A stretch of DNA of 64,000 nt. It comes from Novipirellula galeiformis. Lineage in GTDB: Bacteria > Planctomycetota > Planctomycetia > Pirellulales > Pirellulaceae. The stretch lies in contig NZ_SJPT01000006.1 in assembly GCF_007860095.1 (NCBI RefSeq), forward strand, positions 124,001 to 188,000. Reading direction: 5' to 3'. The notes beneath the pieces are model-generated. The model was not told where the DNA came from, did not search any database, and worked only from the letters and a program-made list of their open reading frames with translations. This document shows positions 17,857-27,500 of the stretch, piece after piece (the first letter of the stretch is position 1; each line of letters starts with the position of its first letter). Made by a program: the position numbers and the translations under genes.

Positions 17857-20147
17857 TTCAAAGTTCCATAAACGTAACGAACGCTCTCGACCAATTCCGC
17901 TTGGGGCACCGCAATCACATCCTCGCTGACGTCCGAGATTGCAACGAAGTGAGCGAGAGGCAGATCGAGATCCAATTGGAGGTGTCGATCGAGCCAGTTT
18001 TCGAACGATCCGGTTGACACCCTCCAGTTCTCTCGCGTTGAATTAAGACGCGGGTCCAAGGCCCGCACGATCAGATCCTGCGTCAAGCCTCGAAAGGAAC
18101 GTCGTGAAATTTGATAGGTGTCTTCCTCCAGCGGACGATAGAGATTGTAGTGACTCGCAAGTTTGCTTGACGCCTCCTTCAAATTGAGCAGGACGCAAGG
18201 GACGTCATTCGATTCGCCGGGGACCTGCTCCGCGAACCAATATTCGCCATCGGCATCTCGGATCACCAATTGACGAAGTTCAAACGCGAATCGGTTACCG
18301 ACCGTGGCTGCGGAGCGATTTGGATCCGATTTGTCGGTTTGGATCGACAGATGACCGATCGCGTGTCGAGATTGATGGGCTACAAATTGCCGCTGCTGTC
18401 GCGAAGGCAAAAAGGCGCTACTGAAACGCTGGGTTTGATCTTCGATACGCATGTTGCCGATGATTGCGGGCGGAAGTTGGTTCAATGTTTCCCAAGCTCC
18501 GGCGTTGCCACTGGTATAACGCATCACTTCGGCATCGCCTGAGAATTCCAGGCCGTCGATCGGTCTCAATCCCGCAAAATAGGTTGACTGAATTCGCTCA
18601 CCCGCCTTGCTCGACGCCCCATCGACCCAAGTCAATTGTCGCACCCGCGCCAGCGTGCCGAAGCCATCCGAGACAATCCCGTAGGCGAACATGGCGACCG
18701 TGGTAATGATCGCCAGCACCGGAGCGATCAAGAACATCAAATAGGTGCGTCCACGTTTTGCCGTACTGCGATAAGCCACCGGTCCGACCAGGATTACGAA
18801 AACAGCGAGCAGTCCCATAAAGGTGTAAACCGGCGGCTGAGCGACCCCTGGGATCAACCAACGGCCAAAGCGTCGGTCGCCGAGGATCGGGTCGACCCCG
18901 CGCCGTAACATCGGTGACACGCGATAGCCGAGCGTTTTCTCCACAATGGTCCATTGCATTGCACTAGGGAACGTCTTGTCCGCTGATCGCTGCAACCCGA
19001 ACGCCAATCCCGCACCGAGCGGACGAACCCACGTCTTCTTCGCCCACTCCGCAGCATGGGCGTCAACGAACGGCTTCAAGTCGCCAGCGGGTACGTTGTA
19101 CGGGAACCCCGCGATGGGCATCTCCGGGATGGGCACGGCCAGTTTTGAATCCGCAGGGGCATCGCGGAGCAACCCCAAAGCCTCGACAAACTGCTGTTCC
19201 GAGGCCGCGTCGTACAACGCGATCGATCCCCCGTTGAGGACCCAATCGTGAATCGCCTCGAAGTTGCCGTTTTGCTTGGCGGACTCTAACGCCGCAAGAT
19301 TAACGATGAGTAGACTAACGTTCTGGTAACCACGCCAATCGGTTGGCAATTCAGCTTGCCCCGCAGCGACATTGGGGCCGTCGCTTAGAATCGATGCCCA
19401 CAAATGAGGGTCTTGCTCCGGCGCAGGAAGCTCGCCTGGAACCCGAGAAATCCGCTGCGGCGAAGGCTTTGAGAATAACGAGCGGAGATCCGGCAATTTC
19501 GCGTAATCCACCTCCTCCGATTCGGTAACCAACAACCAATGGAAGTCGGGATCGTCCACCGCAAAGTTGATCTCGTTCCCACCAAGCTTGGCGAAACAAT
19601 TCTCCAGTGCTCGGTCCTGTTCATATACCGAGACGTTGTACAGGTAACCGACGGACCATTTGGGTAAATACCGTATCACAGTGGTTGCGGAGGTGCCCTG
19701 GGCCAATGAAATCGGCACGTCCACTCGCAATCCGTTGGTGGGGGGCGATTGTCCGTTGGGATCGGTAACGAAGCGGAGAGTCAATTCACGGTCGGCGGCA
19801 AACGTGCTGGTCGAGCAAACGTCGATTTTGACCGCGATGGTTCCCGCGGCTTGTTGCCGCGCCAATTGAATGTCGATCGTCAATCCGAGCCTGTTCACTT
19901 TCGTGGTCGGCAAGCGAACCGTGGGGGCGGTGGGAGGCAAAATTGCCTGCGAAGCGGAAATTGCCCGTGACGTGGAATCGAGTTCAGACGTGGAATCGAG
20001 TTCAGACGGGGAATCCGGTTGACGTAGGGACTCCGCGTTATCCGCCCAGCCGTGGGGCGTGACAAGGATCAACCATCCCCAAACGATCGACATTGCGACA
20101 ATCGCCGTTACGATTCGCGGCCTGAGAAATGCGTTGCTTCGCATCAT
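17853..20147 (-). CDS. Exported/membrane auxiliary protein of the ABC-2 operon
   Basis: 764 residues from the ATGATG at 20142-20147, which overlaps the stop of the small upstream gene. An N-terminal signal sequence (TAIVAMSIVWGWLILVTP) is followed by a 120-residue low-complexity/beta region, then a segment ALESAKQNGNFEAIHDWVLNGG-like that resembles the class I glutamine-amidotransferase-like fold of GldG/DUF4350 proteins. Two transmembrane helices lie near the middle (VYTFMGLLAVFVILVGPVAY and FLIAPVLAIITTVAMFAYG), with a large periplasmic beta-rich end. GldG-type proteins accompany ABC-2 ATPase/permease pairs in gliding and secretion loci, so the pairing fits. Specific function unknown. Confidence 0.65.
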   Translation of the reverse strand: MMRSNAFLRPRIVTAIVAMSIVWGWLILVTPHGWADNAESLRQPDSPSELDSTSELDSTSRAISASQAILPPTAPTVRLPTTKVNRLGLTIDIQLARQQAAGTIAVKIDVCSTSTFAADRELTLRFVTDPNGQSPPTNGLRVDVPISLAQGTSATTVIRYLPKWSVGYLYNVSVYEQDRALENCFAKLGGNEINFAVDDPDFHWLLVTESEEVDYAKLPDLRSLFSKPSPQRISRVPGELPAPEQDPHLWASILSDGPNVAAGQAELPTDWRGYQNVSLLIVNLAALESAKQNGNFEAIHDWVLNGGSIALYDAASEQQFVEALGLLRDAPADSKLAVPIPEMPIAGFPYNVPAGDLKPFVDAHAAEWAKKTWVRPLGAGLAFGLQRSADKTFPSAMQWTIVEKTLGYRVSPMLRRGVDPILGDRRFGRWLIPGVAQPPVYTFMGLLAVFVILVGPVAYRSTAKRGRTYLMFLIAPVLAIITTVAMFAYGIVSDGFGTLARVRQLTWVDGASSKAGERIQSTYFAGLRPIDGLEFSGDAEVMRYTSGNAGAWETLNQLPPAIIGNMRIEDQTQRFSSAFLPSRQQRQFVAHQSRHAIGHLSIQTDKSDPNRSAATVGNRFAFELRQLVIRDADGEYWFAEQVPGESNDVPCVLLNLKEASSKLASHYNLYRPLEEDTYQISRRSFRGLTQDLIVRALDPRLNSTRENWRVSTGSFENWLDRHLQLDLDLPLAHFVAISDVSEDVIAVPQAELVESVRYVYGTLK
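19970..20023 (-). repeat. 18-bp in-frame tandem repeat, three units
   Basis: Units at 19970-19987 and 19988-20005 are identical (ACGTGGAATCGAGTTCAG); the third at 20006-20023 is diverged. They encode repeated Ser-Glu-Leu-Asp-Ser-Thr just after the signal peptide of the auxiliary protein. Confidence 0.9.
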
Positions 20148-20482
20148 GCGTTGTGCTCTCGCGGGGGCATGATTTGTGGCGGCAATTGGCCAGCGGCAAA
20201 CGGGCTGCCGTGCAGCGTGTCTTGGTCGTCCCCCTGGAACCAAAGCGACGTGATCGCCCAGGCAAACAAGAACAGCATGGCAAACAGGGCAAAGCAGATC
20301 GCGGGGACCAACAACGCCGTCATCACGGCGGTCGCCAATGCGCCTCCGTCTCCCGCTTGGCGTGCCAATGCAGCCACAATGGCCGAAAGCGTCGTGATCG
20401 CAAACACCAGCCGAAAGGAAACACGCGGCAGCATGCGACTGGGGACCACCGGTTGCGCCGAGGAGGGTTTGTCGCTAGGCAT
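20144..20482 (-). CDS. Small membrane protein heading the ABC-2 operon
   Basis: 112 residues with two hydrophobic helices (VFAITTLSAIVAALA and VPAICFALFAMLFLFAWAIT) and a polar C-terminus. No domain recognised. It is retained as a real gene because its TGA overlaps the ATGATG start of the auxiliary protein, the same 4-bp coupling used by the next two genes, and because it opens the operon. It may be a small subunit of the transporter. Confidence 0.6.
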   Translation of the reverse strand: MPSDKPSSAQPVVPSRMLPRVSFRLVFAITTLSAIVAALARQAGDGGALATAVMTALLVPAICFALFAMLFLFAWAITSLWFQGDDQDTLHGSPFAAGQLPPQIMPPREHNA

Positions 20483-20637
20483 AAAGAAACATCGAGGGGG
20501 CGGAGGATCGAGTGACTGAAACGAACTCAGCTCGAATCAGTATAATGGTTTCCCGCTGCCCGCGTGCTGTCGAGGCGGAATGCCGAACTCGGTTTCGTCA
20601 CGCGCCGTCGATCCCGGCGATTGGCCGCCTCAACCGA

Positions 20638-21579
20638 TCACGTTTGCTGTCCTGCGTAACGCAAACCACGCACCAACATCTCGTGCGCCTCGTCGGCATC
20701 GACATCCAACGCCACTTCCATATTCACGGGCCATTCCGGCCGCAGTCGTTGATCGAAGACGGTAACCCCTCGAGTCAATTCGCCGCGAGTTTCCACTCGG
20801 CCGGCCATCGATTTCCAAGTGAATAAATCGGGCTCGACGATCGAAAGGATCGTCGTCGCGTCGCTCAGCGGAATCAATTCGCGCCCCAAACGCTGATGGG
20901 CAGCCCGAAACGCAAACGGCAGTAATTTGTGCAACAAATTTCCCGCACGCGAATGCTTGGGGGGCAACTTTTCTAACAAATCGACGCCGAAGCTCATCGC
21001 ATCGATCAAATCCAACGGCACCATGCTCTTGGTCGTTGCCGACTCGAAAACATCGGCAGCCGACATCGGATCGAAGTACATGTTGAATTCCGCCGAGGCG
21101 GTCACGTTCCCCACATGAGCGACCGATCCCCCGCCGATCACAATTTTGTCCAACAACGGCAACACACCGGGGTCGACACGACAAATGCGAGCCAGATTGG
21201 TGGTCGGGCCAAGGCAGACCACGGTCACTTCATTGGGGAACTTTCGCACCAATTCAGCGATCACCTTTTCGCTCAGCGGCAGATGCTGGCGAGCGGACTC
21301 GGGAAAGTGGCACCCCCCGAGCCCATCGGCGCCGTTGAGGTGGCGATCATCGATCACCGGCGCATCTTCGGGCACCGAGGCTTTGCCGATGCGCGGGTAC
21401 TTTTTGGGATCCAACTGTTCGACAATCGCAATCGCATTGGAAGTCGCTTGGTCCGCGTCCACCGTACCGGCGGTAGCGGTAATCGCCAGAACCTCCAACC
21501 GTGGATCGAACAGAGCCATACAAAGTGCGATGGCGTCGTCGATCCCGGGGTCGCAGTCAATGATGATCTTGCGTGTCAT
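20638..21579 (-). CDS. Inosine-uridine preferring nucleoside hydrolase
   Basis: 313 residues. Hydrolyses the N-glycosidic bond of nucleosides to ribose and base, for salvage. The N-terminal calcium-binding signature is intact: IIIDCDPGIDDAIAL at residues 4-18. Further family marks are the VCLGPTTNLARI segment, IGGGS, and AEFNMYFDPMSA, which supplies the second metal/substrate Asp and Asn. Length and motif spacing fit IunH-type enzymes. The ATG at 21579 begins four residues before the signature. Divergent from trpD. Confidence 0.9.
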   Translation of the reverse strand: MTRKIIIDCDPGIDDAIALCMALFDPRLEVLAITATAGTVDADQATSNAIAIVEQLDPKKYPRIGKASVPEDAPVIDDRHLNGADGLGGCHFPESARQHLPLSEKVIAELVRKFPNEVTVVCLGPTTNLARICRVDPGVLPLLDKIVIGGGSVAHVGNVTASAEFNMYFDPMSAADVFESATTKSMVPLDLIDAMSFGVDLLEKLPPKHSRAGNLLHKLLPFAFRAAHQRLGRELIPLSDATTILSIVEPDLFTWKSMAGRVETRGELTRGVTVFDQRLRPEWPVNMEVALDVDADEAHEMLVRGLRYAGQQT

Positions 21580-21808
21580 GGAAATGCTTTCGTTTCAATA
21601 ACGTGGCGTGACGAGGGGGAGCGTGGCAGCATAAACGTTGAAGATATCGTATCATGGCCTCCCAATGCCAGTTTGAAAACCGAACGGCCCACGCCGCCGC
21701 CGCGCCGGGGTGGGAACTTCGCTTGGCGATCAAGCTTGGCAATCCACTCGCTCCAAATTAAATCCTTCCCCATTTACCCCTCTCCTCTTTAGCTCCCCTA
21801 ATCTCGCC

Positions 21809-22819
21809 ATGCCCTCTCTTTTTCAGACCGCCATCGCCCAAGCCAATGCGGGAACCGATTTAGGCGAAGATCAAACAAGCCAACTGATTGACGCCATGCT
21901 TCGTGGTGAGGCGGAAGAGCATGATGTCGCGAACCTATTGCTAGCGCTGCGGGAAAAAGGGGAATCGGTCAGCGAGCTAGTCGGGGCTGCCCGAGCGATG
22001 CGTCGCCATATGACACAAATTCCCCACTCCCACGCTGTGTTGCTGGACACCTGCGGGACGGGCGGCAGCGGAAGTGGGACCTTCAATATCAGTACCGCCG
22101 TGGCGATTGTCGCAGCGGCCGCAGGCGTGGCGGTCGCCAAGCACGGAAACCGCAAAGCGACAAGTTTATCAGGATCGGCCGATGTGCTCGAAGTCTTGGG
22201 AGTGCCGATCGAATCCGAATCTGAATTGGTCGCCGAGCGGCTCGATCGACACGGCATTTGCTTCTGCTTCGCAGCGAAACTCCATCCCGCGATGCGGCAT
22301 GTGATCGGCGTGCGGCGACAACTCGGCGTTAAGACGCTGTTTAATTTGCTCGGCCCGTTATGCAATCCGGCCGGTGCCACCCACCAACTGCTGGGCACAT
22401 CGACCCCCGACGCACAGCGGATGGTCGCGGCGGCAATCGGTTCGCTCGGCACGACCCGCTCCTTCGTCGTCCATGCTGCGGATGGCCAAGACGAGGTTTC
22501 GCTTGAGGGAGCGACACATGTGATCGATGTGCGCGACGCAGAGGCAGTCCGCTACGATTGGACGCCAACGGATTTCGGCTTGCTACCCGCCACACGTGAC
22601 GCATTGGCTGCGGCAAACCCACACGAAAGTGCCGCAATCATTCAGCGTATTTTCGCCGGAGAACCGGGACCTTGCCGCGATGCCGTATTGGCGGGCACCG
22701 CCGCAGCACTCGTTTTAGTGGGGGTGTCTGACACTGTCGCCGATGGGGTGAAGCGGGCAGCCGAAACGATCGATTCGAACGCCGCAAAAGAGAAACTTGC
22801 CTCATTGGCCCACCTGTAG
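21809..22819 (+). CDS. trpD: Anthranilate phosphoribosyltransferase
   Basis: Second step of tryptophan synthesis: transfers the phosphoribosyl group of PRPP to anthranilate. 336 residues. The PRPP-binding motif DTCGTGGSGSGTFNIST near residue 75 and the anthranilate/magnesium segment AKHGNRKATSLSGSADVLE near 110 are complete, as is VRRQLGVKTLFNLLGPLCNP. I start at ATG 21809 (MPSLFQTAIAQ), since the longer frame adds 33 residues of no family character. No other trp gene is adjacent, so the pathway is scattered here. Confidence 0.93.
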   Translation: MPSLFQTAIAQANAGTDLGEDQTSQLIDAMLRGEAEEHDVANLLLALREKGESVSELVGAARAMRRHMTQIPHSHAVLLDTCGTGGSGSGTFNISTAVAIVAAAAGVAVAKHGNRKATSLSGSADVLEVLGVPIESESELVAERLDRHGICFCFAAKLHPAMRHVIGVRRQLGVKTLFNLLGPLCNPAGATHQLLGTSTPDAQRMVAAAIGSLGTTRSFVVHAADGQDEVSLEGATHVIDVRDAEAVRYDWTPTDFGLLPATRDALAAANPHESAAIIQRIFAGEPGPCRDAVLAGTAAALVLVGVSDTVADGVKRAAETIDSNAAKEKLASLAHL

Positions 22820-23311
22820 CGGAAGACTCCCCGGCATCGCTGGCACTTTGCAAAGCATGATTTATCGCTAAACTCCCCTGCGATGGGGCGAATATCGATG
22901 TCCGGCTCCGCCGTATCGCGTACTCCCTTTGCATACTCAGACCGCGTCCGGACTGAATACCGCGCGGATCGTGCCGCGAGTTTTAGCTTGGATTGCATCC
23001 AAACGCCCCAAAGTGCCTTCACCGCTTACTCAGCAAAGCGTTACGGCATTGAAGTGATGGACGCAGTCGAATTCCTAACCCGACGCGTAAGCGAGGGACC
23101 GAGCCAAGATAGAGATTCGCTCGCTTACGGGCGTGTTGTATTAATCATCGTCGTTTTTCGCTCCCGCAAAAATTACGCCACGAAACACGGCATTCGCGAA
23201 GCGCAAGGCGACTTTGTTTTGTCTGGAACGACAAAATCAACACGCCCTTATCGTCCCCATCTGACTAAACTGTTCATCTTCAACCTTCCTGATCCCACCT
23301 AGGACCCCCTG
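22820..23311. other. Intergenic region with a dispersed palindrome
   Basis: About 490 bp after trpD. It contains the palindrome listed at 23074-23140 and the leader of the DUF1080 gene. No gene or RNA is evident. Confidence 0.5.
23074..23140. repeat. Dispersed palindromic repeat
   Basis: Left arm 23074-23098 carries GACGCGTAAGCGAGGGA; right arm 23117-23140 is an imperfect inverted copy (TCGCTCGCTTACGGGCGTG). Same family as 5436-5561, without the 16-bp array. Confidence 0.7.
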
Positions 23312-24616
23312 ATGAAAAAAACGTTTGCGTCTCTTACGTTTACTTTACTTGCGTTCGTCGCAATCAGCGCCGTTCGAGCGGAAGCTCCCCCCGAAGGCTT
23401 TCGTGCGATTTTCGACGGAAAAACACTCGAAGGGTGGCACGCACGCCCCCACTTCAACCCCACCAAGTTGGCCGACATGCCAGCCGCCGAGCGTGAAGCG
23501 AAATTAGCCGAGTGGATGGCCGATGCGAAGCAGCATTGGACGATCGAGAATGGCGAATTGGTCAACGATGGCCACGGCGCCTACCTGACCACCAATGACG
23601 ACTTCCGCGACTACGAATTCTTGCTCGAGTACAAGACCGTCGCTCGCGCCGATAGTGGCATCTATTTGAAGGCCACTCCGCAGGTCCAAATCTGGGATTA
23701 CACCGATGAAGCCAAGTTCAAGCTGGGTGCGAATCTTGGCAGCGGTGGACTTTGGAACAACAGCGCCGGGGCCGCCGGAAAAGATCCAGCCAAGCTTGCC
23801 GACAAGCCGTTTGGCGAGTGGAACTCGTTCAAAATTCGTCAAATCGGTGCTCGCACCAGCGTCTGGCTCAATGGCGAAAAAGTCGTCGATAACGCCATCA
23901 TGGAAAATTACTGGGACCGTAAATCGCCGCTCGCCGTCACCGGTCCAATTCAATTGCAAACGCACGGCGGTGAAATCCGTTGGCGCAATCTGTTCATTCG
24001 TGAATTCACTCCCGATGAAGCCAATGAACTGCTCAGCGAACAGGGCGATGATTCGTTCACCTCGCTGTTCAATGGCAAAAACTTGGACGGCTGGCACGGC
24101 GCCGTTGCGAACTACGAAGTGGTTGACGGAGCGATCCGTTGCAAACAAGGTCATGGCGGAATGCTGTTGACCAAAGACGAGTACAGCAATTTCGTAGCAC
24201 GCGTTGAATTTCGTCTGCCACCGGCTGGAAACAACGGCTTGGCGATTCGCGCCCCTCTCGAGGGCAACCCCGCTTACGATGCCATGACCGAATTGCAGGT
24301 CCTCGACTCCGAGCATCCCAAGTACGCCAAACTGGATCCACGCCAATATCACGGCGGTGCGTACGGAATGGTCGCTGCCAAACGCGGGTACTTGCGTGAA
24401 GTTGGCCAATGGAATTTCCAAGAAGTGACCGTCAATGGCACTCGCATCAAGGTCGAGCTCAACGGTAGCGTGATCTTGGACGCCGACATTGCAGAGGTCA
24501 AAGAATTCATGGCCGACTCGCCCCACCCCGGCAAGGATCGCAAGTCGGGATTCTTTGGGTTCGCCGGTCACAGCGATCCCGTTGAATTCCGCAACGTCGA
24601 AATCCGCGAATTGTAG
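23312..24616 (+). CDS. Exported protein with two DUF1080 (3-keto-disaccharide hydrolase) domains
   Basis: 434 residues with an N-terminal signal peptide ending near AVRAEA (about residue 24). Domain 1 (about 30-230) opens FRAIFDGKTLEGWHA and has DSGIYLKATPQVQIWDY; domain 2 (about 245-434) opens TSLFNGKNLDGWHG and has NNGLAIRAP and MTELQVLD. Both end with a WNFQEVTV/FKIRQI strand and the RNLFIREF/RNVEIREL strand typical of the concanavalin-like fold. DUF1080 proteins are greatly expanded in planctomycetes; some hydrolyse 3-keto-glycosides. Periplasmic location is expected. Two domains in one chain is a common but not universal arrangement. Confidence 0.85.
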   Translation: MKKTFASLTFTLLAFVAISAVRAEAPPEGFRAIFDGKTLEGWHARPHFNPTKLADMPAAEREAKLAEWMADAKQHWTIENGELVNDGHGAYLTTNDDFRDYEFLLEYKTVARADSGIYLKATPQVQIWDYTDEAKFKLGANLGSGGLWNNSAGAAGKDPAKLADKPFGEWNSFKIRQIGARTSVWLNGEKVVDNAIMENYWDRKSPLAVTGPIQLQTHGGEIRWRNLFIREFTPDEANELLSEQGDDSFTSLFNGKNLDGWHGAVANYEVVDGAIRCKQGHGGMLLTKDEYSNFVARVEFRLPPAGNNGLAIRAPLEGNPAYDAMTELQVLDSEHPKYAKLDPRQYHGGAYGMVAAKRGYLREVGQWNFQEVTVNGTRIKVELNGSVILDADIAEVKEFMADSPHPGKDRKSGFFGFAGHSDPVEFRNVEIREL

Positions 24617-24784
24617 GCGGTTGATTCCGCGTCCAACGGTCGCGGTCTAAACAAGAAAGCACGCAGAAGCGAAGTGGCGCCGAGTTCGGCCCGCTTCGCT
24701 TTTGCCGTTTTATTCAAACGATGCTAGGGACAAGAGCGGCTGCTTGCGATCGTTCGAGTTTGGCTGTGAGCGTTCGGGCGGCAA

Positions 24785-25765
24785 TCAATTGCGATATTCA
24801 TCGTGGCATTTTGTGCATGACACGCCGGTCGCGTGCAACCGCTTCGTTGCCAAAGCGTAATCCTTTTGCTGGAGCGCGTCGGCAAGTTGTTCCGCCAACC
24901 TTTCCGCATCAGCCATTTGCATCCAGTAAGCCTCGTCGTGCTTCGAGGTTTCGCTTGGGGGCTGAGTCGATTTCAGTCGCATCGCTTCGCGTAGCCCTTC
25001 ACGAAGCAGGTTTGCCTCGGTGTGTGATCGTAAATCGGGATGCCGGTCGAGGGGCGCCCAGTCATTCTTCTTTAGCATTTTCAAATGCTCGTGGGCTTGA
25101 TCGATGACGACCATCAGTGACGCCATTGAGTTGACCTCGGCGATCGGCACGAGTTTCGGCAGCGGTGCGTCGGCCGGCGGCATCTGAAATTCGCTGACGT
25201 CGCGGTACAGTCCCGCGTAGTTCTTGCTGGTGCCCGCCTTGGCCAGGATCTGAAGGGCGGAATCATTGTCGGCCGACCCCTCGGCGATACAAGCAATGGC
25301 CGCGGCCGCAGGGCCTCGATGCTTGCCGTGATGGCAATGGATATAAAAGGGACCGTCAGCAGTTTTGACTAGGTTGACGATCGATTCTTTGGCTTTCCGA
25401 TCGAGCCCGTCGTACCCAATCGGGATATGGACGTAGCGCAAACCCGCCCGCTTCGCCGCTTCCACGTCCGGCCGAGCCCCATCGACGCTAACGATCGTGC
25501 GCACTCCGAGCTCGGCAATCTCAGCGAATGCCGCATCCACTTCGGGTTGGGCGCCCGAGTAAATCCGCTCCGACAATTGCAATCGATTGTGAAGATAGCT
25601 CGAGGCGTCCTGCGAGGGAGAGTGGATTAACAACGGAGGCGACGGCGCGAGACGAGTGGGTTTCGGCGCAGAAGCGGTCTCTTCACCCGCCACCATGCCA
25701 ATCCTAAACGGCGGGACTATCAAAAGGCATAAGAATGCGGCGGAGATCAGGGGCGAGGTTCTCAT
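24785..25765 (-). CDS. Exported phosphatase-like protein with a C-terminal heme c motif
   Basis: 326 residues. A signal peptide covers the first ~25. The central domain (about 55-190) is a dual-specificity/tyrosine-phosphatase-like fold, with the P-loop HCHHGKHRG giving an intact C-x5-R, and an upstream VRTIVSVDGARPDVEAAKRAGL segment typical of this subfamily. The last ~130 residues are helical and end in SCTKCHDEYRN, a single CxxCH heme-attachment site placed as in class II cytochromes (cytochrome c'-like). The combination in one exported protein is unusual. A signal peptide is consistent with periplasmic heme attachment. Start ATG 25765 chosen because it begins the signal peptide; ATG 25792 is nine codons earlier. 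Confidence 0.7.
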   Translation of the reverse strand: MRTSPLISAAFLCLLIVPPFRIGMVAGEETASAPKPTRLAPSPPLLIHSPSQDASSYLHNRLQLSERIYSGAQPEVDAAFAEIAELGVRTIVSVDGARPDVEAAKRAGLRYVHIPIGYDGLDRKAKESIVNLVKTADGPFYIHCHHGKHRGPAAAAIACIAEGSADNDSALQILAKAGTSKNYAGLYRDVSEFQMPPADAPLPKLVPIAEVNSMASLMVVIDQAHEHLKMLKKNDWAPLDRHPDLRSHTEANLLREGLREAMRLKSTQPPSETSKHDEAYWMQMADAERLAEQLADALQQKDYALATKRLHATGVSCTKCHDEYRN

Positions 25766-25922
25766 CGGATCCGTGAGCGTTGAAAAAGGCATTGTCGAGG
25801 ATTAACAAGGCCATGCATCATAACCACTACAGCAACGCAAACCCATCACCCCCATTCGCTCCGGCGTGTCACCGAACCGACGCCGTTTTCCGAGGTCGAC
25901 CGCATCGCGGTTCAACACAAAG

Positions 25923-25948
25923 CCCGGGGGCGCACAGCACGCCCCGGG
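25923..25948 (-). terminator. Probable terminator of the pyruvyl transferase-like gene
   Basis: CCCGGGGGCG (25923-25932) pairs with CGCCCCGGG (25940-25948) around CACAGCA. On the minus strand it follows the gene ending at 26050 by about 100 bp. The trailing T stretch is weak (CTTTGTG). Confidence 0.45.
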
Positions 25949-26049
25949 AAATGCAATAAAAACAGGCCAGAACCCCAGCGGCGTCCCATATCACTCCGTG
26001 CGTTCTGGTTTGATCGCTTGCATGCCGCCTGGATCTCCCGGGCCTGCCG

Positions 26050-27426
26050 TCACCCCAATTCGCTTCGCAGTTGCTCCATCGTCTCGCGTTGTCGCATTTC
26101 GACGAACTGGCGTGCCTTTGCCGCCTTGGCCTTTGCCGCTGCGGGATTTTGGGCCATCTGTAAAACGGTGGCGACCAGTTGTTGGCGGCGTGATTCGTCA
26201 TCGAGGTCGAACAACCAATCGCCGAGCCCGATGTCTTCCCACATGAAACCTTTACTGGTTTGTTCGTCAAAGCGGCATACGATCGCAGGGACTCCGTGAC
26301 CGATGCACATGATCGGAGAATGCATTTCGTTACCAAACAAGCCCGCACTGCGGACATACGTGCTGATCGCTTCGCCGGTCAACCAATAATCGGGCCGCCA
26401 CGCGACTCGCGGCAAAACCTCCGCTGGCAACTTGTCGTAAATCATCTCTCTGCCGACCTGCATTTGCGTGCGGTCTTCGGGGCAAACCAACACGCTGAGA
26501 TCGGTTTGCTTCACGACTTCGATGATCGCCTCACGTAGTAGAACGTGATCGTGCTCCTTCATCCTTTCGTTACGTTGATGTTTGTCGGGATCAAACTTGA
26601 CGCGTTCTTTAATCGTCCAGTACGGAGTGTAACGAAGCCTTGGGATGCAGCACAAAAACTTGCCAGTTCGTAGATTGTGCTTCTGTAAGAACGCTTCGGC
26701 CTTTTTGTCATCTCGCAGATCACAGGCAAAGGCGGCGTCCGGACCGAACTGCATCACCGGACTTTTCACCCCAAGTTGTTTAGCAAACGCAAGCGATTTC
26801 GAATCGCGAAAATAGACAAAGCTTGCCGCACTGAGAACGTCAACTGTTTTCTGGAGCGAGCTGGCCGAAGTGGCTCGGGTGGCATGTGACATTTTCGGCG
26901 GAAGCGTGATCCCGTAAATGCCATACGGCTTGCCCGTCTTCTCTCGCCAAATGCGAATGTCCTTCTCCGCGACAAGCGATGCACCTGAACCGTGCAGCAG
27001 AAAGTCGCACGTTTGGTACGCTTCTTCAAGCTCCTGAGATTCCTTTTGGGCGATCTTCAATTTGGGAAACCGCGAACGCAGAAGCGTTTCCACGCCGTTA
27101 TCGACGTTGCTCGGAAAAAGCACGATTTCAATATCCGGCAGATGCGTTTCCAAGATCCTCAATACCCCCGGAGTGTGAGCGATGTCGCCGATATTCACCG
27201 TCTGCCACGACGAGCGAAGCAGGATCCGCTTGGGTTTCGCATTGTCGTCGGCAAACGTGGCGTCCAGCGTGAGGGCAAAGGATGCACCGATTGCGGTCGC
27301 AGTAGACTGGCCCAGAAAGTTCCGTCGATGTGGTTCATTAGGGTTCTCGGCGGTGAGTAGGAGAGAGAAACGCCAACGGTTTGAAGTCGCGAGATTGTCG
27401 TTGTTCCCAGCAAATCCTAACCCCAA
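26050..27426 (-). CDS. Polysaccharide pyruvyl transferase-like protein with Tat signal; start region likely frameshifted
   Basis: 458 codons as an open frame. The body (about 65-458) reads as a polysaccharide pyruvyl transferase-family protein: [20 protein letters not shown] at the start, [28 protein letters not shown], and [19 protein letters not shown], the paired Rossmann-like pattern of the family. Before it lies a twin-arginine signal [15 protein letters not shown], implying export. The open frame has no ATG before that signal; the only start is a TTG at 27426 lying inside a repeat. An ATG at 27336-27338 is one base out of frame: one extra C at 27332-27333 would give [11 protein letters not shown] suspect a single-base deletion or sequence error. 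Substrate unknown. Confidence 0.65.
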   Translation of the reverse strand: MGLGFAGNNDNLATSNRWRFSLLLTAENPNEPHRRNFLGQSTATAIGASFALTLDATFADDNAKPKRILLRSSWQTVNIGDIAHTPGVLRILETHLPDIEIVLFPSNVDNGVETLLRSRFPKLKIAQKESQELEEAYQTCDFLLHGSGASLVAEKDIRIWREKTGKPYGIYGITLPPKMSHATRATSASSLQKTVDVLSAASFVYFRDSKSLAFAKQLGVKSPVMQFGPDAAFACDLRDDKKAEAFLQKHNLRTGKFLCCIPRLRYTPYWTIKERVKFDPDKHQRNERMKEHDHVLLREAIIEVVKQTDLSVLVCPEDRTQMQVGREMIYDKLPAEVLPRVAWRPDYWLTGEAISTYVRSAGLFGNEMHSPIMCIGHGVPAIVCRFDEQTSKGFMWEDIGLGDWLFDLDDESRRQQLVATVLQMAQNPAAAKAKAAKARQFVEMRQRETMEQLRSELG

Positions 27427-27500
27427 GCGTCCCTAACCCCAAGCATCATCGAGGGACCTAGTCATGAGCAACATTCCCTCGCTGACCACTTCGGATTAGA
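27416..27500. repeat. Degenerate dispersed palindrome with 16-bp direct repeat
   Basis: CCTAACCCCAAGC occurs at 27416-27428 and again at 27432-27444 (period 16). The second copy leads into an imperfect palindrome whose arms are 27432-27456 and 27475-27500 (CATCGAGGGA / TCCCTCGCTGA). Confidence 0.6.

Noticed and set aside
23504-24571. 355-codon minus-strand frame
   Set aside because: Exact antisense of the DUF1080 gene, with no motif.
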